27,252 bases of DNA. Source: Pseudomonadota bacterium (GTDB lineage: Bacteria; Pseudomonadota; Gammaproteobacteria; Burkholderiales; Methylophilaceae). Position 1 is the stretch's first letter. Each line of letters opens with the position of its first letter. This document shows positions 15,192 through 22,092 of this stretch, in pieces. The stretch lies in contig JAKPIR010000175.1 in NCBI GenBank assembly GCA_029549705.1, positions 1 through 27,252 of the forward strand, in the 5' to 3' direction. The notes under the pieces are model-generated. The model was not told where the DNA came from, did not search any database, and saw only the letters and a list, made by a program, of their open reading frames with translations. A program made the position numbers and the translations under genes.

Positions 15192-16715
15192 ATGGCGTTA
15201 ATTCTCAATCTACCGATTCTAAAAGAAAACCCTGTGATTATTGCGGAAACACGCCCGCAAAAAATTAGCCTCTATCTGACTAGTTTGCGCGCGCAGAATC
15301 CGCAAGAGCTGGCTTCTTATTTGCTGAGTGAACTCACCACCTTGAACCGCCAAAAGGTTTCTCCTGCCAATCGAATACTGGCTCTAGACACATATCGACC
15401 CATGATTATCAGCACTTGTCATGCGCTTGCTGAGCACTATAGTGACGCCAGCCTTCCGCTTCATAGCCAAGAAAAAGCTGCCGCGTCAGCGGCTGAATCA
15501 CTATGGCTGGAGTTAGGCTACGGTTATAAACTGGCGTTAGTCGATTTACAAAATCAGCTCATTAAAATTGGCAACAATTCAGCGCATTGTATTCAGCGCG
15601 CCATGCACGCCATTGCTGAACAAGCGCTGGTGTATTACCAAACCTACGTTACTCCGCCCAGCCATCTTTGGGGCGACCTGCACCAGCTTTATTTCTGCGC
15701 AGCGCAATTAGGCGTGCAAAACCAATCGCTGCAAGATACTGACCAACAAACCACCATTGAAAACACCTATGTTCATGCTTTGCTGATGTCGCTTGCCGAT
15801 ACGCAACACCTATCACAGCAAAACATCAGACTGGCGGCAACGTTTCTCGCCAACCATCTAAAAGATGCCCACATTTCTGCAGTAGCGCCGCTGGAATCTA
15901 CCGCTGGCGTGTTTGTCATTGATTTGAAATCAAACCAGCCACCAGTGGCTTACAGTAAACGGCAAACGCTCCCCGACCCTGCTACCGACATTTTATTGCT
16001 GACGATTGATTTGGTTAAAGCGTTGCATCTGCAACTGAGTAACTTGCAAAATAATCAACTAGTGAGCGCCACTCGTGAAAATGAAATCGACTTGCTCACC
16101 TACCTGATTATGCACTGGGGCATCACTCCCAAGCGCCTGTTCAGACGTTTGCCGAAAAATGGTGATTTAGAATTAGTGACAGGCATTGCCGATATTCAGC
16201 AAGTAGCCAACCCTAACATGGCAATCAGCCACCCAGATGGCAAACAAATCAAACCAATTCTGCCTTCTCGCTGGCAAATATTAAACATCAGCGCCAATGG
16301 CATGTCGATTCGCCGCCATCCAACTGCAGAAAAAAATATCCGAATCGGCAGCCTAGTCGGCATTAAAACTAAAAATGAAGCGCACTGGTCACTTGCTGTG
16401 GTGCGTTGGGCCAACTGCAAAAGTAGAGACAAATTAGACATTGGCCTTGAACTCATTGCACCGCAGGCCGATTGCGCCACAGCGAGCATCGCAGCCCCTG
16501 CTACTGATCAAAAAGGCCGAAATGAAACGGTTCTATTGGTGCCAGAAAATACGGCAACCAAACAAACTGCCAGCATCATTGTGCCCAGAGGCACTTACGC
16601 AACGGCACGTCAACTGACCTTAAAGCACAACAATGCGATTCAATATGCGCTACTCACAAAATTGATTGACCGCACACAGCATTTTGAACAAGTGCAATAC
16701 AGCGTGATTGAGTAG
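15192..16715 (+). CDS. Large soluble protein with a C-terminal PilZ-like domain
   Basis: Protein of 507 residues if started at ATG 15192 (MALILNLPILKENP); the frame stays open to 15105, but that extension looks non-coding and overlaps the divergent promoter region. Residues 1-330 are alpha-helical and Gln/Leu/Ala-rich, with no recognised catalytic motif. Residues about 360-421 carry a PilZ-like barrel: RWQILNISANGMSIRR contains the NxSxxG signature, followed by IRIGSLVGI and SLAVVRWA, then IGLEL. An Arg-rich segment RLFRR about 45 residues earlier could supply the RxxxR part, at unusual spacing. PilZ domains bind cyclic di-GMP, so a signalling role is possible but not shown. The C-terminal 80 residues include RGTYATARQLTLKHN, reminiscent of a beta-rich tail. 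Confidence 0.75.
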   Translation: MALILNLPILKENPVIIAETRPQKISLYLTSLRAQNPQELASYLLSELTTLNRQKVSPANRILALDTYRPMIISTCHALAEHYSDASLPLHSQEKAAASAAESLWLELGYGYKLALVDLQNQLIKIGNNSAHCIQRAMHAIAEQALVYYQTYVTPPSHLWGDLHQLYFCAAQLGVQNQSLQDTDQQTTIENTYVHALLMSLADTQHLSQQNIRLAATFLANHLKDAHISAVAPLESTAGVFVIDLKSNQPPVAYSKRQTLPDPATDILLLTIDLVKALHLQLSNLQNNQLVSATRENEIDLLTYLIMHWGITPKRLFRRLPKNGDLELVTGIADIQQVANPNMAISHPDGKQIKPILPSRWQILNISANGMSIRRHPTAEKNIRIGSLVGIKTKNEAHWSLAVVRWANCKSRDKLDIGLELIAPQADCATASIAAPATDQKGRNETVLLVPENTATKQTASIIVPRGTYATARQLTLKHNNAIQYALLTKLIDRTQHFEQVQYSVIE

Positions 16716-16862
16716 CGTTGACGCAATCAAAATGGGACGCGCCGCTTGCCTATGACCGCGGCGATAAATAAAAAAATAAAGATTTAGCGCTTCACTAAAG
16801 CTGGTTTTTTCGTTACGATATATCTTTACTATAAAAGCATTATTAAATTTTCGGGGTTTACC

Positions 16863-17189
16863 ATGAGCGAGCACATTACACACCTTAATGACGCAGGATT
16901 TGAACAAGACGTTCTGCAATCACAAATTCCTGTTTTAGTAGATTACTGGGCAGAATGGTGCGGCCCATGCAAAATGATTGCACCGATTTTAGATGAAATT
17001 TCTAAAGAATATGCAGGCCGCCTGAAAGTTGGCAAACTGAACATTGACGATAACCAGCTCACACCACCTAAGTACGGCATTCGTGGCATTCCAACATTAA
17101 TGTTATTTAAAAATGGTAATGTGGAAGCCACTAAAGTGGGCGCGCTATCTAAATCTCAATTAACCGCTTTTATTGACAGCAACATCTAA
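16863..17189 (+). CDS. trxA: Thioredoxin 1
   Basis: Cytoplasmic disulfide reductase of 108 residues, the standard thioredoxin length. It has the active site WCGPC (Cys33, Cys36), Asp27 in VDYWAEWCG, and cis-Pro in RGIPTLMLF. GGGG lies six bases upstream of the ATG. It stands in front of rho, a common order in proteobacteria. A TATAAA-like -10 is visible at about 16831 in an AT-rich upstream region, but I could not fix the -35. Confidence 0.97.
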   Translation: MSEHITHLNDAGFEQDVLQSQIPVLVDYWAEWCGPCKMIAPILDEISKEYAGRLKVGKLNIDDNQLTPPKYGIRGIPTLMLFKNGNVEATKVGALSKSQLTAFIDSNI

Positions 17190-17217
17190 ACACATTACGC
17201 TACACATATATTTTCAG

Positions 17218-17265
17218 TGCTTGGTTGTAATTTACTTGCAATTAGTGAATTAAACCAAGCATTTT
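17218..17265 (+). terminator. Long hairpin between trxA and rho
   Basis: TGCTTGGTT (17218-17226) pairs with AACCAAGCA (17253-17261), followed by TTTTAA. The 26-base interior can form a further TAATT/AATTA stem. It likely ends most trxA transcripts; it might also be an attenuator before rho, whose gene starts 67 bases later and which is autoregulated in E. coli. Confidence 0.55.
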
Positions 17266-17331
17266 AACACCCACCTATTATTTATCAGCAGTTCCTAACA
17301 TCCCACACCATCCTTGCTTTAGTGAGCCTTC

Positions 17332-18591
17332 ATGCACTTATCAGACCTTAAACACCTACCTGTCACCGAATTAGTAGAAATGGCCATTGCCAGCGAAATC
17401 GACAATGCTAGCCGCATGCGCAAGCAAGATTTGATTTTTGCCATTTTAAAAAACAAGGCCAAAAAGGGCGAAAGTATTTTTGGTGATGGCACGCTAGAAG
17501 TGTTGCAAGATGGTTTTGGCTTTTTGCGCTCTCCTGATACCTCTTATTTGGCGGGGCCAGATGACATTTACGTCTCACCCTCACAAATTCGACGTTTTAA
17601 TCTACACACAGGCGACAGCATACAAGGCGAAATTCGTATTCCAAAAGACGGTGAACGTTATTTTGCGTTGGTAAAAGTAGATTTGGTGAATGGCGAAGCG
17701 CCAGAAAATACCAAACATAAAATTCTGTTTGAAAACTTAACCCCGCTTTTTCCCACCATTCCACTGACTTTAGAGCGTGATATCAAGGGCGTGGAAAACA
17801 TTACCAGCCGCGTGATTGACATGATTGCCCCGATTGGTCGTGGTCAGCGTGGTTTGCTAGTAGCAAGCCCAAAAAGCGGCAAAACCGTCATGATGCAAAA
17901 TATTGCACATGCCATTACCGCCAATCATCCTGACGTGATTTTAATTGTGCTGCTGATTGACGAGCGCCCTGAAGAAGTGACGGAAATGACGCGCTCAGTC
18001 AAAGGTGAAGTGGTTGCTTCAACATTCGATGAACCAGCAACGCGCCACGTGCAAGTGGCTGAAATGGTGCTTGAAAAAGCCAAACGTCTGGTTGAACACA
18101 AAAAAGATGTGGTGATTTTGCTAGACTCCATTACTCGCCTAGCACGTGCTTACAACACGGTCATTCCTTCATCAGGCAAAGTACTCACTGGCGGCGTGGA
18201 TGCGAATGCCCTGCAACGCCCAAAACGCTTTTTTGGTGCTGCACGTAATGTAGAAGAAGGCGGCTCACTGACAATTATTGCCACCGCTTTAGTAGATACG
18301 GGCTCACGCATGGATGACGTGATTTATGAGGAATTTAAAGGTACGGGCAATATGGAAATCCATCTTGACCGTAAAATGGCTGAAAAACGGCAATACCCTG
18401 CGATTAACGTCAATAAATCTGGTACGCGCCGCGAAGAATTGCTTATCGAAAAAGATGTGCTTCAGAAAATTTGGGTATTGCGCAAACTGCTCTACCCAAT
18501 GGACGACATCGAAGCGATGGAGTTCTTGTTAGACAAAATCAAAGCCACCAAAAACAATGCAGATTTCTTTGACAGCATGCGTCGCGGCTAA
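17332..18591 (+). CDS. rho: Transcription termination factor Rho
   Basis: Hexameric RNA-dependent ATPase that ends transcription. The 419-residue product matches E. coli Rho in length and lacks the long N-terminal insert seen in some phyla. It has the N-terminal helical part and cold-shock-like RNA-binding domain (about 50-118: GDGTLEVLQDGFGFLRS, DDIYVSPSQIRRF), Walker A SPKSGKT (179-185), Walker B VVILLDSITRLARA and the C-terminal region with the R-loop and KRQYPAIN. Preceded by trxA and followed by rpmE on the same strand. A weak GTGAGCC ribosome site precedes the ATG. Confidence 0.98.
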   Translation: MHLSDLKHLPVTELVEMAIASEIDNASRMRKQDLIFAILKNKAKKGESIFGDGTLEVLQDGFGFLRSPDTSYLAGPDDIYVSPSQIRRFNLHTGDSIQGEIRIPKDGERYFALVKVDLVNGEAPENTKHKILFENLTPLFPTIPLTLERDIKGVENITSRVIDMIAPIGRGQRGLLVASPKSGKTVMMQNIAHAITANHPDVILIVLLIDERPEEVTEMTRSVKGEVVASTFDEPATRHVQVAEMVLEKAKRLVEHKKDVVILLDSITRLARAYNTVIPSSGKVLTGGVDANALQRPKRFFGAARNVEEGGSLTIIATALVDTGSRMDDVIYEEFKGTGNMEIHLDRKMAEKRQYPAINVNKSGTRREELLIEKDVLQKIWVLRKLLYPMDDIEAMEFLLDKIKATKNNADFFDSMRRG

Positions 18592-18615
18592 AACGACTTA
18601 ATTGTTCGCTTGAAC

Positions 18616-18644
18616 TTGCTTCATTACTTAAAAATCAATATAAT
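18616..18644 (+). promoter_or_regulatory. Sigma-70 promoter for rpmE
   Basis: TTGCTT (18616-18621) and TATAAT (18639-18644) are 17 bp apart, a near-consensus promoter. Transcription should start around 18651, giving a leader of about 50 bases that holds a small TGCCG/CGGCA hairpin (18667-18683) just before the ribosome site AGAGG. Confidence 0.75.
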
Positions 18645-18701
18645 ACGCGGCTAATTTATTTAAACGTGCCGTATCGTTCGGCAAACATAGAGGCTTACAA
18701 A

Positions 18702-18944
18702 ATGAAAGATGGAATTCACCCAGAATACCGCGAAGTTGTTTTTCAAGACATCGGCGCAGACTTTAGCTTTTTAACACGCTCAACCATTGCCGCTAAAGAC
18801 ACCATTAAATGGACTGACGGCAAAGAATATCCACTCGTGAAAATTGAAGTTTCATCAAAATCACACCCATTCTATACTGGCAAACAAATGATTTTAGACA
18901 CCGCTGGCCGTGTAGACAAATTCCGTAAAAAATACGGCATGTAA
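18702..18944 (+). CDS. rpmE2: 50S ribosomal protein L31 type B (zinc-independent)
   Basis: Large-subunit ribosomal protein of 80 residues. The start is the ATG at 18702 because AGAGG lies eight bases upstream and MKDGIHPEYREVVFQD is the canonical L31B N-terminus; an open stretch upstream is not coding. It contains no cysteine, so it is the zinc-free C-minus form, unlike the CxxC zinc-binding L31. Family hallmarks are SHPFYTGKQ and DTAGRVDKFRKKYG. In bacteria with both forms, L31B is induced by zinc shortage through Zur; here it has a strong housekeeping-like promoter after rho and no obvious Zur box, so it may be the only L31. Confidence 0.95.
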   Translation: MKDGIHPEYREVVFQDIGADFSFLTRSTIAAKDTIKWTDGKEYPLVKIEVSSKSHPFYTGKQMILDTAGRVDKFRKKYGM

Positions 18945-18971
18945 TTCGCTTGCAACTAATGTTGCATTGTT

Positions 18972-18999
18972 AAGGCAGCTTACGCTGCCTTTTTTATTT
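18972..18999 (+). terminator. Intrinsic terminator after rpmE
   Basis: AAGGCAGC (18972-18979), loop TTAC, GCTGCCTT (18984-18991), then a T-rich run to about 18999. Typical factor-independent terminator. Confidence 0.9.
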
Positions 19000-19094
19000 T
19001 CACGATTGCACACACAATTTCTGGCTATGGCTTCAAGCAGCAATCAGTTAAAATCAAACATATGCGTTCATACCATTCTCTTTAAGCTTCAGAC

Positions 19095-20747
19095 ATGCGC
19101 TTTCAATTAGATCACGACTGGCAAGGCAATATGGCTTCTCCCCGCGCGCGCGTGGGAGAAGGCGTAAAAACGCAGCTGCTGTTGATATTGTGTGCTATTT
19201 GGATACTGTTTGGCCTGATTGGTCATGCCCCATGGAAACCAGTCGAATCTATCAGCATCAGCATCGTCAAAAATATTCTAGATACAGGTAGCTTAGTGGC
19301 GCCGCTGGCAGTTGATGCGACAAAGCTTGAATCTCCACCGCTTTATTATTTAACAGCAGCCGTAAGTGCCAAGCTCCTTTCACCCTGGTTAGCGCTACAT
19401 GACGGGGCGAGGCTCATCAATGCCATTTGGCTATCCATCACATTGCTCATGGTGGGAATGACCGGCCGTGAGTTATGGTCGCGCGGTGTAGGTCGCCATG
19501 CCACTTTTATTATGATAGGCACCATCGGGCTGGTGATGAGCGCGCATAGTTTAAATAATGAAGTCGCGCACCTAACGAGCCTCGCCACAGGCTTTTATGC
19601 GCTCGCTCTGGCAAAAAGACGGCCATGGCGCGCAAGTGTGCTGTTTGCTGCGGCTCTCAGTGTTGGCTTTCTTGCCTATGGGCTGATGCCATTATTGATT
19701 TTACTCAGCGCGTCCATGATGTTGCCGCTATTATTCAACGCTTGGCGAAATGCCAGTTTTTTTAAGTTTCTTTTCACCGCCATTTTACTGGCAAGCTTAC
19801 CCATCGCCGCTTGGCTACTCACCTTTCAACACTTTTACAGCGCATTATTTAACCAATGGTGGCAAACAAACATCACACAGTTTAGCGAATCAAATCACTT
19901 CTATTTTATGCGGATTTTAGTTTGGTTCGCTTGGCCAGCCCTGCCATTAGCGCTATTAGGATTATGGCGCTACCGCAGACAATTGCTATCGCAGTCGAAA
20001 TTTCAGCTAACGCTGGTGTTTTTTATCAGTAGCTTAGTATTTTTGGGCTTAGGGGCTGATTCTAAAGACATCAATGCGCTCCCCCTGTTGTTACCCCTTG
20101 TGGCACTTGCTGCTGGCAGTGTTGAACATCTTAAAAGAGGATTTGCTGCCGCCCTAAATTGGTTTGGCGTATTGTTATTTGGCATCATGGGCGCACTGAT
20201 TTGGCTGGGCTGGTTTGCCATGATAACTGGCACGCCAGCCAAAATTAAAGAACGTCTGCAGTTTTTATCTGGCCTCAACGACATTAGCTTAAACTGGTTG
20301 GCGCTATTGGCGGCCATCTGCATTACCCTTATTTGGGCATTTGTCTGCATTCGCGCCAAGCAAACGAATAAGTCCACTGTCACCAATTGGGCCGTTGGCA
20401 TGACCTTTGGCTGGACATTGCTCATGACCCTTTGGTTGCCACTGATTGATTCCGCAAAAAGCTATCAACCTGTTTTTACCAGCCTGTTTCACGCGCTACC
20501 AACGCAATATCAATGCATCAATAGTCTGAATGTAGGCCAGTCTCAGCGCCTTATTCTACATTACCATACCAACATTAAGCTGCGTCCTTTTGAAGATACG
20601 CAAGAACTTAGCTGTGATTTATATTTGCTGCAAGACACCAAGGGTATGGGAAAAATGCAGCCTGGCCAAGAGTGGGAAATGATCTGGAGTGGCAGACGTA
20701 TTGCCGACAGAAAAGAAGGTTTCAGGCTATTTCAACGCGTCAACTAA
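19095..20747 (+). CDS. Multi-spanning membrane glycosyltransferase-like protein (GT-C/ArnT-PMT type)
   Basis: Inner-membrane protein of 550 residues with about 10-12 hydrophobic segments from residue 27 to about 440 and a small soluble C-terminal part. The arrangement early in the protein, HAPWKPVES then a loop with ESPPLYYLTAAV, resembles ArnT-like and PMT family glycosyltransferases that use polyprenyl-phosphate sugars and bear acidic residues in the first periplasmic loop. The classical Asp-Glu pair is not seen clearly (a Glu in PVESIS is the closest), so the substrate, and even transferase activity, are unsure. The start may be ATG 19095 or the in-frame ATG 19131 with AAGG four bases upstream. 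A GC-rich palindrome sits at codons 14-23. It is a single gene between rpmE and fdsD, converging with the latter. Confidence 0.75.
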   Translation: MRFQLDHDWQGNMASPRARVGEGVKTQLLLILCAIWILFGLIGHAPWKPVESISISIVKNILDTGSLVAPLAVDATKLESPPLYYLTAAVSAKLLSPWLALHDGARLINAIWLSITLLMVGMTGRELWSRGVGRHATFIMIGTIGLVMSAHSLNNEVAHLTSLATGFYALALAKRRPWRASVLFAAALSVGFLAYGLMPLLILLSASMMLPLLFNAWRNASFFKFLFTAILLASLPIAAWLLTFQHFYSALFNQWWQTNITQFSESNHFYFMRILVWFAWPALPLALLGLWRYRRQLLSQSKFQLTLVFFISSLVFLGLGADSKDINALPLLLPLVALAAGSVEHLKRGFAAALNWFGVLLFGIMGALIWLGWFAMITGTPAKIKERLQFLSGLNDISLNWLALLAAICITLIWAFVCIRAKQTNKSTVTNWAVGMTFGWTLLMTLWLPLIDSAKSYQPVFTSLFHALPTQYQCINSLNVGQSQRLILHYHTNIKLRPFEDTQELSCDLYLLQDTKGMGKMQPGQEWEMIWSGRRIADRKEGFRLFQRVN

Positions 20748-20820
20748 ACAAGAAAACCGCCGGCCAACATATCGTTAGAATTTAGCAATAATATCCACTA
20801 TTCGCTACGAGAAAAAAATT

Positions 20821-20859
20821 ATGCCCTGGAAGCCTTTATTTATAAGGCTTCCAGGGCAT
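20821..20859 (-). repeat. Dispersed terminator-like hairpin, copy 3
   Basis: Perfect 16-bp inverted repeat, left arm ATGCCCTGGAAGCCTT, loop TATTTAT, 36 bases past the fdsD stop. Minus reading ends in a seven-T run (AATTTTTTTCTCG), so it is a good terminator for the fds operon. Same family as the copies at 10937 and 14516. Confidence 0.88.
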
Positions 20860-20894
20860 CGAAAAGATGTTGCATTAAACTAGTGCAAAAATAA

Positions 20895-21113
20895 CTATAA
20901 TTGCAGGTGTGTTTTAATGGCACTTTTTACTCGGGCATGCAAACCTTCACCCTGTTGCGTCTCTACATATTTTGCAATTTGTTGGCGCATTGGCAACGCC
21001 CAAAACTTGTTTAAATGCCCGGCAATATCTTGCTCGGCATGGCTTTGGTTGGGGTATGACTCATAAAAGTCGCCAATTTGATTGGCCATTGAAATTAAAC
21101 GCTGTATATCCAT
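20895..21113 (-). CDS. fdsD: Formate dehydrogenase delta subunit FdsD
   Basis: Small cytoplasmic subunit of the soluble NAD-dependent formate dehydrogenase, 72 residues. The pattern MANQIGDFYESYPNQSHA and DIAGHLNKFWALPMRQQI is typical of FdsD, which associates with the alpha subunit and aids assembly in Rhodobacter and Cupriavidus enzymes. AGGA lies eight bases before the ATG. It follows fdhD by 18 bases as the last gene of the fds operon, and the repeat hairpin follows its stop. Confidence 0.9.
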   Translation of the reverse strand: MDIQRLISMANQIGDFYESYPNQSHAEQDIAGHLNKFWALPMRQQIAKYVETQQGEGLHARVKSAIKTHLQL

Positions 21114-21131
21114 AAATGCATTCCTGTAAAC

Positions 21132-21974
21132 CTAATCGTTTTTAATCAAATCATGTTGTATTTGTTCGGGGTGACTATAGACAACATATCTGTTTTCACG
21201 CGCAAAACCTACCAGAGATAATCCACAGGCATCGGCCACGCGTACAGCCAAACCTGTTGGGGCTGAAACCGCCACTAACATACCGATGCCTGCTGTGGCG
21301 GCTTTTTGTACCATCTCAAAACTTGCGCGGCTAGTCGTAATAATAAAGCCTGACTTATCAAGTGCAGTCTTGGCTAACGCCCCCACAAGCTTATCAAGCG
21401 CATTGTGCCGTCCGACATCTTCACGAATAAGCCCAATGGTGCCATCAGCCATTACATACGCACTGGCATGGGTAGCGCCGGTTTTTTGTTGCAACACCTG
21501 CTGCGCGCTCATTGCCTGCAATCCCAGCGCGATACTTTTGGCTGAGAATAAATATTGGGCTGACAATACCTGTGGATAGCGCATGGCTTGCGCTAAATTT
21601 TCTGCCCCGCATAGCCCGCAACCGGTTTTACCAGCTAAAGTGCGACGGCGCGCTTTGAGTTGCTGAAAACGCTCACTTGCGATTTCACAACGCACTTCAA
21701 TGCCATTTTCCTGCAAACTCACTTCAACATCATAAAGCTCATGTTGGTTCTGCACGATGCCTTCAGACAGTGAAAAACCAAGCGCAAAATCCTCTAAATC
21801 TTGTGGCGTTGCCAGCATCACCGCATGTGAAACACCATTGTAGACCAGCGCAACAGGCGTCTCCTCTGCCAAGCAGTCTTGCTTATTTTCTAGTACACCC
21901 TCTTTGTATTGCGTAACATTAAAGGCGCTGACTGGCACATCTAAAACCAATTTTCGCGTATTTAATTCTGCCAA
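21132..21974 (-). CDS. fdhD: FdhD/FdsC, sulfurtransferase for formate dehydrogenase
   Basis: Protein of 280 residues that transfers sulfur to the molybdenum cofactor and delivers it to formate dehydrogenase. Family landmarks are AEETPVALVYNGVSHAVMLA, ATPQDLEDFALGFSLSEGI, the cysteine loop GCGLCG (Cys119, Cys122), and DVGRHNALDKLVGA. The only start that keeps normal length is TTG at 21974, with GGA four bases upstream; a stop codon from the inserted palindrome lies in frame at 21989-21987, and the next Met is inside the conserved domain. In fds operons this gene is called fdsC. It is in the order fdsG-B-A-C-D. Confidence 0.93.
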   Translation of the reverse strand: MAELNTRKLVLDVPVSAFNVTQYKEGVLENKQDCLAEETPVALVYNGVSHAVMLATPQDLEDFALGFSLSEGIVQNQHELYDVEVSLQENGIEVRCEIASERFQQLKARRRTLAGKTGCGLCGAENLAQAMRYPQVLSAQYLFSAKSIALGLQAMSAQQVLQQKTGATHASAYVMADGTIGLIREDVGRHNALDKLVGALAKTALDKSGFIITTSRASFEMVQKAATAGIGMLVAVSAPTGLAVRVADACGLSLVGFARENRYVVYSHPEQIQHDLIKND

Positions 21975-21984
21975 TTTTCCACAC

Positions 21985-22070
21985 CGTCATACCAGCGAAA
22001 GCTGGTATCCAGTGGCGTGCTTTGCACGGTTATTTATTTTAGCTGGATTCCAGCCTTCGCTGGAATGACG
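21985..22070. repeat. Inverted pair of REP-like palindromes between fdsA and fdhD
   Basis: Two 28-bp units in opposite orientation separated by 30 bp. Unit one (21985-22012) starts CGTCATACCAGC and unit two (22043-22070) starts CTGGATTCCAGC. Reverse complementing the second gives 25 of 28 identities. Each unit is itself a hairpin (ACCAGC/GCTGGT and TTCCAGC/GCTGGAA), and two of the three differences are compensatory. The GTCATTCCAGCGAAGGCTGG core resembles dispersed REP sequences common in proteobacteria. It lies in the fds operon 10 bases upstream of the fdhD start. Confidence 0.85.
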
Positions 22071-22092
22071 CGAATTGCACATATTTGCACCA

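Noticed and set aside
16740..16763. CGCCGC/GCGGCG inverted repeat after the PilZ-like gene as a terminator
   Set aside because: Only a six-base stem with a twelve-base loop and no T-run on the plus strand; too weak to list.
18666..18701. Extended rpmE start adding 12 residues
   Set aside because: The added residues do not match L31, whereas the ATG at 18702 has AGAGG at good spacing and the family N-terminus.
10937..20859. Repeated hairpins considered as a CRISPR or transposon array
   Set aside because: The three copies are 3.5-6 kb apart, are not regularly spaced, and have no spacers, cas genes or transposase.
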